Positions 21,704-33,589 of a stretch of 64,000 bases of DNA are shown in pieces. Source of the stretch: Mycogone perniciosa (taxonomy: Eukaryota; Ascomycota; Sordariomycetes; Hypocreales; Hypocreaceae); NCBI GenBank assembly GCA_025331125.1, contig JAOALB010000047.1, positions 62,001 through 126,000 of the forward strand, in the 5' to 3' direction. The position numbers were made by a program, and so were the translations under genes. Below the pieces are notes generated by a model, which was given only the letters and a program-made list of their open reading frames with translations, was not told the DNA's origin and ran no database searches. Numbering within the stretch: the first letter of the stretch is position 1; each line of letters opens with the position of its first letter.

Positions 21704-23837
21704 CTAGACTCCCAGATCTTTCTCCACCATGCCTCTGCAAATAGGGTGGTAAAAGTCCTTGTTCTTCTCAAATGTCTCCAATGCCAGATTCCGATCAACC
21801 TTGTTCAGTGAGCGGAACAACGGTCGGACGAACTTCATGCGGCCGATCTTGCCGAGTAAATCTGCGGTGCCCTGGAAGCTGGTAGAGTCATTGGCCTTGA
21901 GAGCAATGAGGTAATACGCGAACTTGAGCTCAACATTCCTTGTGTTGAGAAGTTCGTACACTTTGCCCAGAAGTTGAGCCCGCTCGGTGCTCAAGGGTTC
22001 GGACTGCTGAAGCTTCTCGAGGAATACAATCTTCTGGTTGGCAGTGAAGGACTCAAGATCCTTGGTGCTTGGCTCATATGACTGCTCTCTGTATTAGAAT
22101 GTCACTGTATAGGCATGGTTTGAGACGACTCACACTATCCTTCCATTTCTCAGCCAACTCATAGCATTGGTTTGCCAAGCTAGTGTCAAATTCAGGCTTA
22201 GGAGGCAGACCGGGAGTGTAGAATTTGCCCTCCCAGTCGATGTTGGCGACCTTTTTCTTGATCTCCTCATCGCCCAATCCGTTGAAGAAGTCCACAAATG
22301 TGTCTCTGAACTCGAAGGAGTCTAGAGATTTTCCAGCCCACTTGGTGAAATAGTGAGGAATGAACTTGTTGAAGTTGGAGCGGCCGACGAGGCGATCCAG
22401 GTAGTAGAGGAAGTGGAAGCCCTTCTCGTAGGCGATGGTACTGTAGACATCCTCAGGGTCCACGTTCTTGTGGCTGATGATGAGCTTGGTGTATTCGTGG
22501 TCCTTTCCAAAATGCTCAACAGCATCCTCTAAGGTCATTATTAGTTCCGTGCCTTCCAGAAAACGGAAATTTTGCGGACTCACCAAGCGCTTTCCATCCG
22601 ATGATGCACGAGAAGTCGAACTCGGGCTCACCAAGAATAGCTGCCTGGATTCGTCGCTCCAGGTACATCGTCCAGCCTTCGTTGAGCCAACTACGGTGTT
22701 GTGAGCACTTCACTCTCTTGCGCGATTGGTACAATATCCACTTACAAATGCTCCCAACTTGAGTTGGAGACCAAGTTGCCGCTCCAGCTGTGGGCCAACT
22801 CGTGTGCAATCACATCAACGTTTTGCCTGTCACCGCTGATGATTGAAGGGGTGGCAAAAGTGTAAATGGGGTTCTCCATGCCTGCAATAATCGTCAGAGC
22901 ACCGTTGAAATAAACATGGTTTGTGACTCTAACCTCCATAGGGGAAGCTGGGTGGCAAGATGAGAACGTTGTACTCTCCCCACTTGTAAGGAAAGACGAT
23001 GCTCTCCGCCACCTCCAAGAACTTCTCCATGTCCCGCTCAAGTTCCCATTTGCACTCCTCGATCTCGTTGGGTCCAGTAACGACTTTGCTACGGGAACCA
23101 ATCGACGCACTCACAATGTCTCCCGACGCAACGGCGAAGAGGTACGATGGAATAGGAACTTTCTGCTCAAACTCATACACCTTCTCCGTGCCCGGCGTAG
23201 CAGTGTGATCACCCACGGGGACGCCACTGGCGACCACCGGAAGGGTAGATGTGAACTTGAAGCTGATGGTGGACTTGACATCTGGCGTATCCTGGCAGGG
23301 GAAGATGGAACGGGCATTGATGGCCTGGCATTGGGAGAACATGTAGGGGTGCTTCTTGTTTGACGTCTGCGCCGGAGTGAGCCATTGGAGAGCAGTGCAC
23401 TTGTTCGTGGTCTCGAGATCAATGGCCAGGTTGATGATTTCACCCTTTGCAGCACCGTCCGGGACCGACACATGGAGCGGCGCACCGAAAGGCTCAGAGT
23501 GCGGCTTCAGCTCCCATTTTGACTCGGTGGAGTTCACATGGACAGACGAGACCTTGACAAATCGCGAATCCAGGATGACTTCCTTGCTCTCCTTATCTGT
23601 CTGGCTTTCCAGCTGGAGAATCACGGATCCCTTCAGGCGCTTGTTCTCAAAATCAATGTTGAAGTTGGTAGTCGTGTGCTTGGTGCGCCACGCACCATAG
23701 TTGGACAACGTAGTGGGATCCCGCGTGGCTGACATGGTGTTTACAGATGCAAAGCCCCTTCGTAGAATGCTCGTCGTTGTGGGATTTGGAGTCGTTCGCA
23801 GGAGGCTGACTCTCTTGAAAATTGAAATCCACGACAT
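21704..23837 (-). CDS. LAP2: M1 aminopeptidase / leukotriene A4 hydrolase-like, 639 aa
   Basis: Five exons, complement(join(21704..22081,22134..22528,22584..22690,22746..22881,22934..23837)); the four introns are 52-55 nt. The catalytic features are intact: GGMEN exopeptidase motif across the first splice, zinc site HELAH (328-332) and the third ligand in WLNEGW (Glu351). The C-terminal helical domain ends with [16 protein letters not shown]. This is the fungal LTA4 hydrolase/Lap2 group, which cleaves N-terminal residues of peptides and can hydrolyse epoxides. The first start gives an Arg-rich leader ([19 protein letters not shown]) that looks mitochondrial; Met35 (codon at 23735) begins the conserved protein, so two forms are possible. 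Junctions are supported by unbroken family motifs. Confidence 0.95.
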
Positions 23838-26800
23838 GTGGCCAACGGAGAGAGTGAGAGCGGAGAGCCAGTATTACTCAGTAAAGGCCGACTCCAACCG
23901 ACAGACTCGCTATCAGCTTCCATTCGCTCATGAAAAGCTCAATTATGGCATCACACATTCCTGTTTGGGCGCATCACGTGCTGTATCGCCACATATTAGT
24001 GGATCCAATTTTTTGGTTGGTTTTCCGTGGCTTTTTTATGAATTTTTAGTTATGCAAATATTTCGACCTTTTGGGCCTCTTCTTTTGACACACGGAATTG
24101 GGGGGGGGAGGGGGGATGATGACAGATTCGAGGAACCATCATCTCCATTCTAAAGGGTGGTGACACCTTTCCCAAAACAACCACCTGCAATCACAGCCAT
24201 TTACGAGTAGGTATTCGTCAAACGATGGCTGGGCCTAATTACATAATAGTTGACATTATTTTTTATACGTAGGTAATTATATTGATGTTATATTCTTCTC
24301 CTTCAGCCGAGGACTTCAGAATAGCATTATATGAGGCCACAGGACCCGGACATATACACACAACTACAATACAATAAATAAGGACTATGCTTCGTACCCA
24401 GGCGTCAAATACAGTGACTAGACTGTAAAATGCATAAAATGAATATATAATTATGCAAAGCTATACACACTGTACTTCCTCCCTAGTTTGACTGTCTTGG
24501 TAAACTCTTTCTTTTCCTTTATTATAATATGAGTTAACAGTAGTAGCCTCTTTATAAGCTATCCGATTTGCTTATTTCCTTACGTCTTTCATATATGTTA
24601 TCCTATTGCTAAAGACTTAACACAAATGGGAGTTCAATAGTAACACCTAAAGATTTACGTCCCGATGCCGATCCGATGTTAGGTAGTGTATCGATGCTGG
24701 ATATGCGCTTGCGGTCTAAAGCTGTATCGTTGATGCCGTCTGTCATCGTGTGGCAGCTCACTGCAGCAGCTATATTCCATGCAATATGCTTTGCGTGGCG
24801 TTTGTCGAACCTGAAACCCGTTTTCTGCAGGCAGTACCATCCATCCTATTGAGGAAGCCCGTGGAATATAGGATAACTGCGCAATTCGCTTTGTAAGAAA
24901 TTCAAAGTGCAATGTCACGGCTGAAGCATTATCCTAACTTTTCAACTGAAACGTTTCGATAGGAGTGGCGTTATATAGCTTCGCCTTCTGCATACTATTT
25001 ACCCCGGCTTTTACTTGTTTAGATATAGATCGACACCGCTAGGTTCTAGAAGACACTTGCGACAGCATCATCTTTTTTGGATCATCGGGGTTCAGCTAGT
25101 TAAATTTGTGAGCAGTTGTTCATTGGAGCGATGGTGTCGCATTTTATCTACTTAGGTTAGGAACTCCCCTAGTAGTGGCATTTTTAAAGAGTGTGAATTC
25201 GATCACATGGGGTGAAGAAACCTACCTGAATAATCTATGCGGAAAGAGCTACCGCAAAAAAATGCATTTTTACGTAAAATGCTTCTGATGTTAAAACCTT
25301 CGGTCAGTTCGTACATTAACTCATAGTCACCTTTGATAGCTTCAGCACAAACGGGGAATACATAACGTACATCGAAGTGAAACCCAGTATACTTTCTTCA
25401 AGGAAATTGTCCTTAACTGCCAACTTTTCGTAAATGTAAACAATTGATGACCACGAACAATAGCTACCAGATGAACCAGCTACTCCCTGTCATTATATCG
25501 GAGTTATTGCCCTTGACTCTCCTTGTTGAGATAGAAAACTTTGAGAGAATGATTGAAACATTCCCTGTTTTATGTGAATTATCGGAATCCAAAATCCCGG
25601 GATGGTATGCTGCTAAAGACTTGTCAACGAACACTTGAGGAATGTTCCGTTTGCCGATCAATGACCCAATCCGTTCCACAACATAGCAGGATCCTCCCCA
25701 TGTAAGATCGTAAACGGCTCCAACACTGGTCCTATCTTTAGTTCCGTTGGGTGAAGGGAAGGTTTGGTGTGGCACTCACGTCACCTGGATTCATTGTGTA
25801 ACAAGTTATGCCACAGCCGGAGGGACCGTTCGCACCCTCCCCCTTCTGAGGCCAGAAAGGTCAGTTTCCAAGAAAATTCCAAACAAATCCAAACACCAGC
25901 TTCCTGTTTAGAAATAGGATGGTATGTCTGCCATCTGCGTTCTTGGCCTGGTGTGGGTGGCGTATCCTGCACCCATCTCCAGCTCTCGCCAGTTCGGGCT
26001 CGGCCGGTTGCGTGTGATGGATGACACCCCGGGATATTGTGGGTTCTTTAAACAATCGGGTGCGACGATGAGGTGAAGATTTGTGTCTCGCATGTGGATC
26101 TACTGGATTGATTCTACTGCAGCCAAGAAAGTCGGCCGTCGGGCTGGGTAAATCCGATTGTTGGCAAGCTTCAATCGTCAAGTCCCTGTATAAAAGTTTA
26201 CTACATACAACAGCCCACGACTATTCCCTACCTACCTGCTAGTCTTCTTAATCATACAAGGCAGTATAAGTAAGGCTTAATTCATTCCAAACTGTGCTAC
26301 GACTTTGTCGATCTTTGAACTCCTTATGCAATTTTCTATGAGAGAACTTGGTTGTCAAGTGGGACCTTTTTCACCGAGAGTCTACCGGAGGAGCTCCGCT
26401 CTATCCGCGTGTTCTTCGAATCCCGGAACACTTTTGATGTGGGAAGAAGTTAGAGGTTTGGGACACCCCATATGCTAGGGACCGATGTTCCATAGCGTCA
26501 TTCACCGAATGTGGGTTGCCAGCCAAGATTGGAAGCTGGATGAACCACTTCCTCACCTTGTGGATCGATCGGGTGGTTTCCATCCTCTCCGACCCCAGAA
26601 AATCAGAATTGCCAATAATAAACATGCTGATGCGTCACAATTCAGATGGGCTGACAACAGCCAAGACCTGTATGTAAAATTTGATATTCAGAAATCCCAT
26701 ATCATGTTCATACTGCAATTGTGCGGGCGACACGCCAAGAGCGATAATCATATGGAGAGATTTCTCTTCTGCATGAAGGGGTCTAAGCGCAGCATCTGTT

Positions 26801-29800
26801 GAAAAGGCCAAGGATTATTATTAATGTCGGTGTGTGGAGGGATGCCCCAAAAAACACTCAGCTTGGACCTTGAATCCTGGGGAATCTTTTTAACTAACCA
26901 TCAACTTGTGGTTCTGAATGCTATGAGTTCTTTTCTTAACTTGACGGCCCGGATCATGGGCCTATTTGGGCGAGGAACCCTAGGGCGTTTTGCCATGAGG
27001 TTCTTATTCATAGCACGGTATGCAAACCAGACTCTGCTACTGATAGAGCAGGCTGTTTACTACCTGCCATGTCGGTCAACTTCAGTCCGTGTTGAATGCA
27101 CGGTGGGGGATCTCAAAAGGTGGTTGGATGCAACCTTGTGAGCACGAGGGTCTGAGGGCTCAGGGTTTTGCGAATATTTACCTAAGGAGTCAGTGGGCAG
27201 TGGCGCACGGCCTTTGCTGGCTGCAAAGCGAAATCGGCCGAAGTCAAGAACTTGCATGCAGTATTATTGCATGAGAAATATTATGTGGTGGATAATCCTC
27301 GTGGCGAGTTTTGATGCTTCTCGCTGTTGCGAACATAATAAGTTGATGATGCAGTATCACATTGATTTGACGTTGAATTTAAAGCGGGAAAAAGCAAGCC
27401 GACAGCCCTGATCGTCAACAGGAATCGGCCACGTGGGGCCGCACAGAAATAGCTTCACGTTGTAGTAGAGAGCTTTGAAGTTTGAATGACAAACGGTGAT
27501 GTTCACATCTGCATGTTGGATGCATGGCTATGGCATGATCTCCTGGAGGGTATCACGGAAAATCCGTTTGCATGCATCCCCGCTTGCAATTCGTCATTGT
27601 GTTGAGAGAGCCTACTTCGTAGTTGCATGCAAAACCTTTACTGCATCAAAGTTTGACCAGGTTCAAATGTACGATCCGTACATGGTAGGTGGTCGGGAGA
27701 GCCGGGACAGGGGGTGCGGCAGTTGATGAGGCCACGAGGTTGGTGATCCCCCGGCCTGACCTTAGTAGGCAATGATCGCCAAGTCGTAAACAGTGGGCGA
27801 TTGAGATAGGCTTACTCCAGATGATTGTTGGGTTAATCGGGTTTGGTGCCAATAGATTCGTAGACGGGAATAAACTATACCTCGACTGATAGCCATGTAG
27901 TATTTCGTTGGTGTATCAAACGGTCGTGACGGCCAGCGTGAGGATATCTAGGTAGTAGTATTGCTTGGGTCGCCCGTGTGCTTAAGGATTCATTCGACTA
28001 TTATTCGTATTCAGAGAAAGGATCAGCGCCAAGGATTTCGACAATAAGACTTTAATTTTACTGTGGCCAATCTTTGTATATATCCATGTAAAAGAAGACT
28101 CAACCTCCATCGAGATAGGTAGTAGATAATCGAATTGCAGGAAAGACTCACATCCAGAGGAATGATGCATCGAGAAAAGATGCCCCAGGGTATGAAATCT
28201 GGATACTACCTAGGTCCCCTGACCATGATGCATGCTTGGGGGAAATTCAGAGGCCCATGGAAGAAGCCGAACCGGTATTGGCCGTTGAATGATCAATCTC
28301 GATGCTAGTCAGCACTATGATCTAATCCGCACTGACCATGGTCCATGTCACGTAGACTAGATTAGTAGCTCGACGTCACAAGAGTGATATTTCACCGGTT
28401 TTATACGAAGTACTCCGTTGAGGAGCTGTCAGCGAATACAACTCAAATTAATTGAAAGACCCATATCACACGCAGATTGGAATGTTTCTGGACTCACTTT
28501 TGAGCATTGCTGGAACAAAGCCAAAACAACCTCAACAGAGTGGGTGTGCTCGTGTGGCATATACCCCTCTTTCTTACCCATCACGGCCTGCGCACTGACA
28601 GCCATAGGGTAGAAGAGGTGTGAAGATTGGAGGCAGACATATATATATCAATCAATCAGATATAGGGGGTGTCTGTGCAATAAGCATTGGCAGGCCATGG
28701 CTCATATGTGTGTGGTTGTGACCGGATTTAGGCACCACAGCAGCCAAGACTGCCCTGGCCACACAGGCCGGCCACGGGCAATGTGACGCCATCATCCATG
28801 TTCTGTGCTGTCCGTGACCCATGATCAGCAGATCTCGCCATGCGGGCGCTGAAGCATTCTTGGATATAGCGGGCGTAGGGCTCGATGACAGCACCCGGAT
28901 AGTGTAAGGCGCATCACTACTACCGGTAGTGGCGGCCTTGCGGACGGAGGTCTCAGGCTCTGATCCTGACTGTCTTCATTGGCACAATTTACCACTTCCC
29001 CATGACGTATGAACTGTGCGATCTGTTGGCCCCTTTTTTTAAAAAAATCCAAAAAAAAAAAATCCAACGATTGAGTGCATCCAAATTGATTCTATAGAAT
29101 TAATTCGGTAAAAAGAAATTGGCTACGTTGTGTGTGCTCGTCCTAAGGCAGTCCAACAACACAAGAGGATTCCTGGTCTACCTATATTAATAGTAGTGGC
29201 CCAGAACCTCAGTTCATAATACACGTATTTTGCCTTCCACGGCCCGCATCTGATTAACCATATATGTCAAGGCCATTTTGTGGGATTGTCTCAAAATGCG
29301 GTAAGGACGTCTGATTAATATTTGAATTCGGTTAGTCCTCTCTAGTATCCCTCCGGTTTCCCATCCCAAAGCAATGGATGACGGTGATGGTTCGTAGTGT
29401 GTGTTTTATGCACATGAAGCAATGTCGGCATTGCCACCGCGTTCTGGCCCTTACCCCGTTCACTCGTTGATCTTCCGATCGCCAGAGATTTTGGAGCGTA
29501 CTGAATCTGTATCAGGTCAGATCTGCCTATCTATTAATACCTGTCGGCTCGGCTCCGATTGTGCTACATACTGTGCAACTTACACGACATAGCCTTATGA
29601 GGCTCCGAAACGATGTCTGCCTTGAGCAGCATCCAGACGAGACACCATAATAATGATTCATAAGTGTCACAATTTGTAAGAGTATGTAGGATTCCATGGT
29701 GAAGGCGACCCTAAAGAAAGATTAAACATATTGCCCTGAAATGAAGAGCAGGCTGGAGCCTCATGCTCTTATTCCTTCGTATCCGACAGACTGACACTAG

Positions 29801-31279
29801 TGCAACCGCAATGGTGTAAGCCACTGCACGCTCGAACTCGTTTGTCCATAGCTTGATACAGAAAGGGTATTTGGTGTTGCTGGATATGCATGAAGTCGCT
29901 AAAATGGGAAATGAGAAGCCCATAACCAAGAAGCCTCCCATGACGCACTAAACAATTTGGCTGTTTGTAGATGAGTGGAACAATCCTGTTCTGGATTGAC
30001 TGTGGGCAGAACCAGGACTGTCAGTGGCCTGATTTCTCTGTATCCTGTCGAGAAACACATCCCAAATGGCATGTGGTTGCACAACACGTGGAGCCTCTCG
30101 AGCCAGACGAAACCGTTCCTTGTCTTGGGGGTCTTGAAACTTCTTTTCTTCTTCCTCCTTTTGAGGGGCCTTCTGGGGGCCAGGCCTGGAGCCCGCCTGA
30201 AGGGCAATTTCAGGTAAGATGATCTTTATCAATCCCTCTCAATGCAATGCACCTCACTGCAAGCACTGCCGGACCAGTCATTGTACCTACATACGCAGAG
30301 TGACGGATCAGAGCCGAGAGGATATCTGCCCAGAAGCAATTACATCACACGTAGTGATTGATGATAGGATGGAAGGCTCATCAAAGCTTACTTCCATTAC
30401 GGTGTACCTCTAGGCTTGGGGACCTGTCAAGCCTTTTCCTACACCCGACCCTGACTGTGACTACGCCCCCAAGCCACATCAATTGCCCGACAGATCGGAT
30501 TTGCGTTCGAGAGACCATGATGGCAGACAAGGGTATCCCTGGTCCAAGAACTGGTCCAGAGCCTGGCACTGGTGGGGCAAACGCAACGCTACGACCCCAA
30601 GCACAGCGGGTCGACCAGGGGCTGCTGCTCGTGGTGTTTTACTCCATCTTGCGAGTTCCCACGCCGCCTCGCCTCGCCTCTCTGCCAGGGGTCTCACTGT
30701 CCATCCATCCCCCTTTGGAGCCTTTCGCCGACGCCTTGCCGTCCTGTCTCGAGTGACCTCCGACTTTGCCTTGCAGCCAGTGTCGCGGCCAAGTACCTCC
30801 GTCCAACCATAGCCCAAACCACACCCCTCTCGTCTCAGATTGAGCCCGGTCTACGGAGTCGCTTCCCAGAGATTTTGACACTGGAGTCACCGTCGCCTGG
30901 GTCGGTGGCGCTCCTTCTGGTGTGCGGTGGTGCTGATACTGGTGGATATGCTCCTCCCTCTGCCGAACCAAGGGGATATCCATGCTCCTCCACGCTAGCC
31001 TTGGCTTCATCCGGGTTGCAAAGTTGCTTGGCCCAGGGCTCCATCATGGCTGCAACCCAGAAATATATACCCTCATCGCCGTGGCTTTTGCTGCCCGCGG
31101 GTGGTGTCCTACTCGGGTATGATATATTACTTGACGACCAACATATTGTTGCTCTCGTACTTGTCAAGGGAGTAGTAATTCATTGCCCTCAACGCTGGAC
31201 GCTTGAGCTCTTCACTTCGAACTCTTGCTCTCGTATTTAAATCCTTCTATACGCAGCATCACCTCGACCTACTGGCTGA
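23838..31279. other. 7.4-kb region without recognisable genes, partly AT-rich
   Basis: The largest gap in the window. 24.18-25.45 kb is clearly AT-rich; the rest has ordinary composition. Open frames are at most about 220 codons, lack known domains, and the largest (30572-31240, +) lie in the upstream region of the Usp1-type gene. No transposase, reverse transcriptase or terminal repeats were recognised. Possible remnants of mobile elements are too diverged to call by eye. Confidence 0.55.
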
Positions 31280-33589
31280 ATGGCCCACATCGCCAGTTGT
31301 ATGGCCGGTCTAGAACCGAGTTCTTCACCAAAACCCGGCTCGCCAGCCTCCGCAATGCTCTCGGTATGAACATTGTCTTTCCCATCTTAGCCTTCAAACA
31401 TGACAATGGCTTACCCGTTCCCTCACCTTAGTCAACACCACCGCCTGTGCCCTCCGAGAAGCCATTTACTTGGAGAATGCAGTCTGAGGGACAACGCAAG
31501 TACCAACTTTTCCCCAGGGGAAGACAGTCTCCCTCCTTCAATGGCAGCGCCTCCGTAGACCCAGAGACAGCATTTGCCCTAGCAATGGGCCAGAACAGCG
31601 ATAAGACGGAAAAGGTTTCTCTTGTAGCAGGACTGAAGATCAAGATCAGCCAGCAGAATCCTATCCGACGACGCAAAATTAGTGTCCCCGAACCAGGTCC
31701 GATGACGACCGTCCAAGAGATTGCAATGGATTCCCGTAAGACTGCATACTTCTGCCAACTCTGCCACATTCTGACTTCGTGTAGCTACAATTCCTGGCAG
31801 ACCACCGCTCCATGAGCGTTCAGTTAGTGCGCCTGGAGATGGGTGCAGGCTTGAGGAACTCACACTACCATCTGCTGCCTTCCAAACACTCAGTGATGCC
31901 GTCTACAGGCCCATGAGGTCATTCGAGAGGCAGATGGAGATGAAAAGAAACCAAGCTGGTTCCCCAGCTCCTCGCCTGCCTTCACCTAAACGTCTGGCAC
32001 CTCTCGTCATACCAGGAGCAACCTTACGACCTCATTTTTCAGAACTAGCACGCCCATCCCCATTTTTGCATCTGAGGTCTGACAGCACGCCGCCGCCGGG
32101 AACATCTCAATCATCCCTTTTCGAAAACTCGCTAATACGATCTCGATTTATACCAACTCCCTCCCCATCTGACTTCAGCAGTGGCTCCATGTCAGCGAGT
32201 ACAGATGCTCTGTCTACTACAACCTTGCCAACCCCCGTATCTGCCCCCCTTATCGAATGCAGAGGATATCCACAACCTTCAATGAGTGCTACTCAGGCTG
32301 AAGACGCCCGAAGTCACGGTTATGGACACCGAAGATTTGCGTCTGAGTCGTCGTCGAGCGTCATGGATAGGGGAAGGCTGAGGAACCGACCCGAGTCACG
32401 CAACACCAACAGCCCACTACCTGCTGAACCAAAAAGGTCCAAAAGCTCTGAGCGACGAGCATTTGAGGAGCTGCCACAGGGCTGGAAACCTTGCGACGTC
32501 ACCAACCACATGAATGTCAACGATATGACAATCGTTCGCAAGCAGGCGATTGGACAAGCAGAGAGATTCGAAGTACTGCGAGCGGAAGACGTGGAGACAC
32601 TTTCAAAGGTGAGTCAACTTTGGGCGGTGCACAGTGGGTTCACCATTGACAACTAGTAGGAACTTCGTCGACTCGATGAACGAACGGAATACCTTCGCCG
32701 CACTTACAAGTCCCTGAGGGCCGGACGTCGCAACTTGCACTCTCGCATTTGCCAATATCTCCGATCACCACGCATGGCCCGATTCAGCCATGAGTCGATG
32801 CTCAAGCAAGAGGAGGCCTTGGCTGAACTTGATGCGTCAATCGACGACTGGGTGGACAAACTAGAACGAGCCGAGAACAGGAGAACCCGTGTTCGGCAGA
32901 AGCTCCTCGAGCACGTCGCTGCTGCCGCAATTCTCCCTGGTCCTGGTGGCGATTGTGTTCCACAGCCGCCGCCGCCGCCGCCGCCCCCTCGAGGCATCTC
33001 TACACCACCACGAAGCCCAATAAAGTCTACTTTTACAAGTCGTGCAGGAAGCACCTCGCCATCCCCGCAGCGAGTCGTGGCCCAAGTGCCCAGTGCTATT
33101 CTAGAGTTGCCTGCAGTTGAGGAGGTCGAAGAGGAGGACAAGGACGGCATGCTATCAAGAAAATCTACACTCAGGCGCTCGGGTGTTGAGAGTATCCGAA
33201 TCTATGCTGGCGACGAATTGTTTGCTCTTCTGAGTGATGTCGAAGAAGAGATCTTCAGGATGAGCTACAGTCCTACAGAGTCTGATTGGATGGAAGAGCC
33301 AGAGTCTCAACTCAAGAAGCAACATCAGAGAAAAAGCAGCCAGCCCGATTCCCCAACCATCGCCGTGGAGTCCATGTTCATGATGGCTCACCCACGACCA
33401 CCAATGCCTGCCCCCCTTTCGAGACCTATTCCTACTATCCCCATTACCAAGCCTGCCACTCATATTCCTACCTCCATCGACCTGAACGCTAGCGTACCGC
33501 TGTCTCCACCTGCACCTACTCCTCCTATGAAGGACATCCCCAGGGAGGCCGAAATCTTCCTAACCAGTGCAGTGTTTAAGCCCGTTTGA
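31280..33589 (+). CDS. Up-regulated-during-septation (Usp1-type) domain protein, 713 aa
   Basis: Four exons, join(31280..31363,31432..31735,31785..32608,32660..33589). Junctions keep frame; the third intron holds two in-frame TAG codons, so it must be removed. After a long Ser/Pro-rich N-terminus comes the family block ERRAFEELPQGWKPCDV, MTIVRKQAIGQAERFEVL and a coiled coil (about residues 352-490), followed by a poly-Pro stretch and an acidic, disordered C-terminus. The domain is named from a fission yeast gene induced at septation; a role in septum or polarity signalling is inferred from that name only. The first in-frame ATG (31280) follows directly on a stop codon; an alternative start is 31301. 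A 51-nt stretch at about 31841 with intron-like ends stays open and was kept as coding. Confidence 0.85.
32969..32988 (+). repeat. CCG repeat encoding poly-proline
   Basis: Tandem CCG triplets inside the Usp1-type gene encode eight consecutive prolines. Confidence 0.9.

Noticed and set aside
26395..26440. TTCGAATCCCGG, tRNA T-arm-like sequence
   Set aside because: No matching acceptor, D or anticodon arms at the right distances.
29030..29065. Poly-T/poly-A stretch as an end of a retroposed element
   Set aside because: No target-site duplication or coding remnant seen beside it.
30572..31240. 222-codon plus-strand open frame
   Set aside because: Immediately upstream of the Usp1-type gene, pyrimidine-rich, no family features; more likely promoter or 5' UTR.
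31841..31891. 51-nt candidate intron in the Usp1-type gene
   Set aside because: The stretch is open in frame, a multiple of three, has a weak donor (GTGCAG), and gives a reasonable protein when kept.
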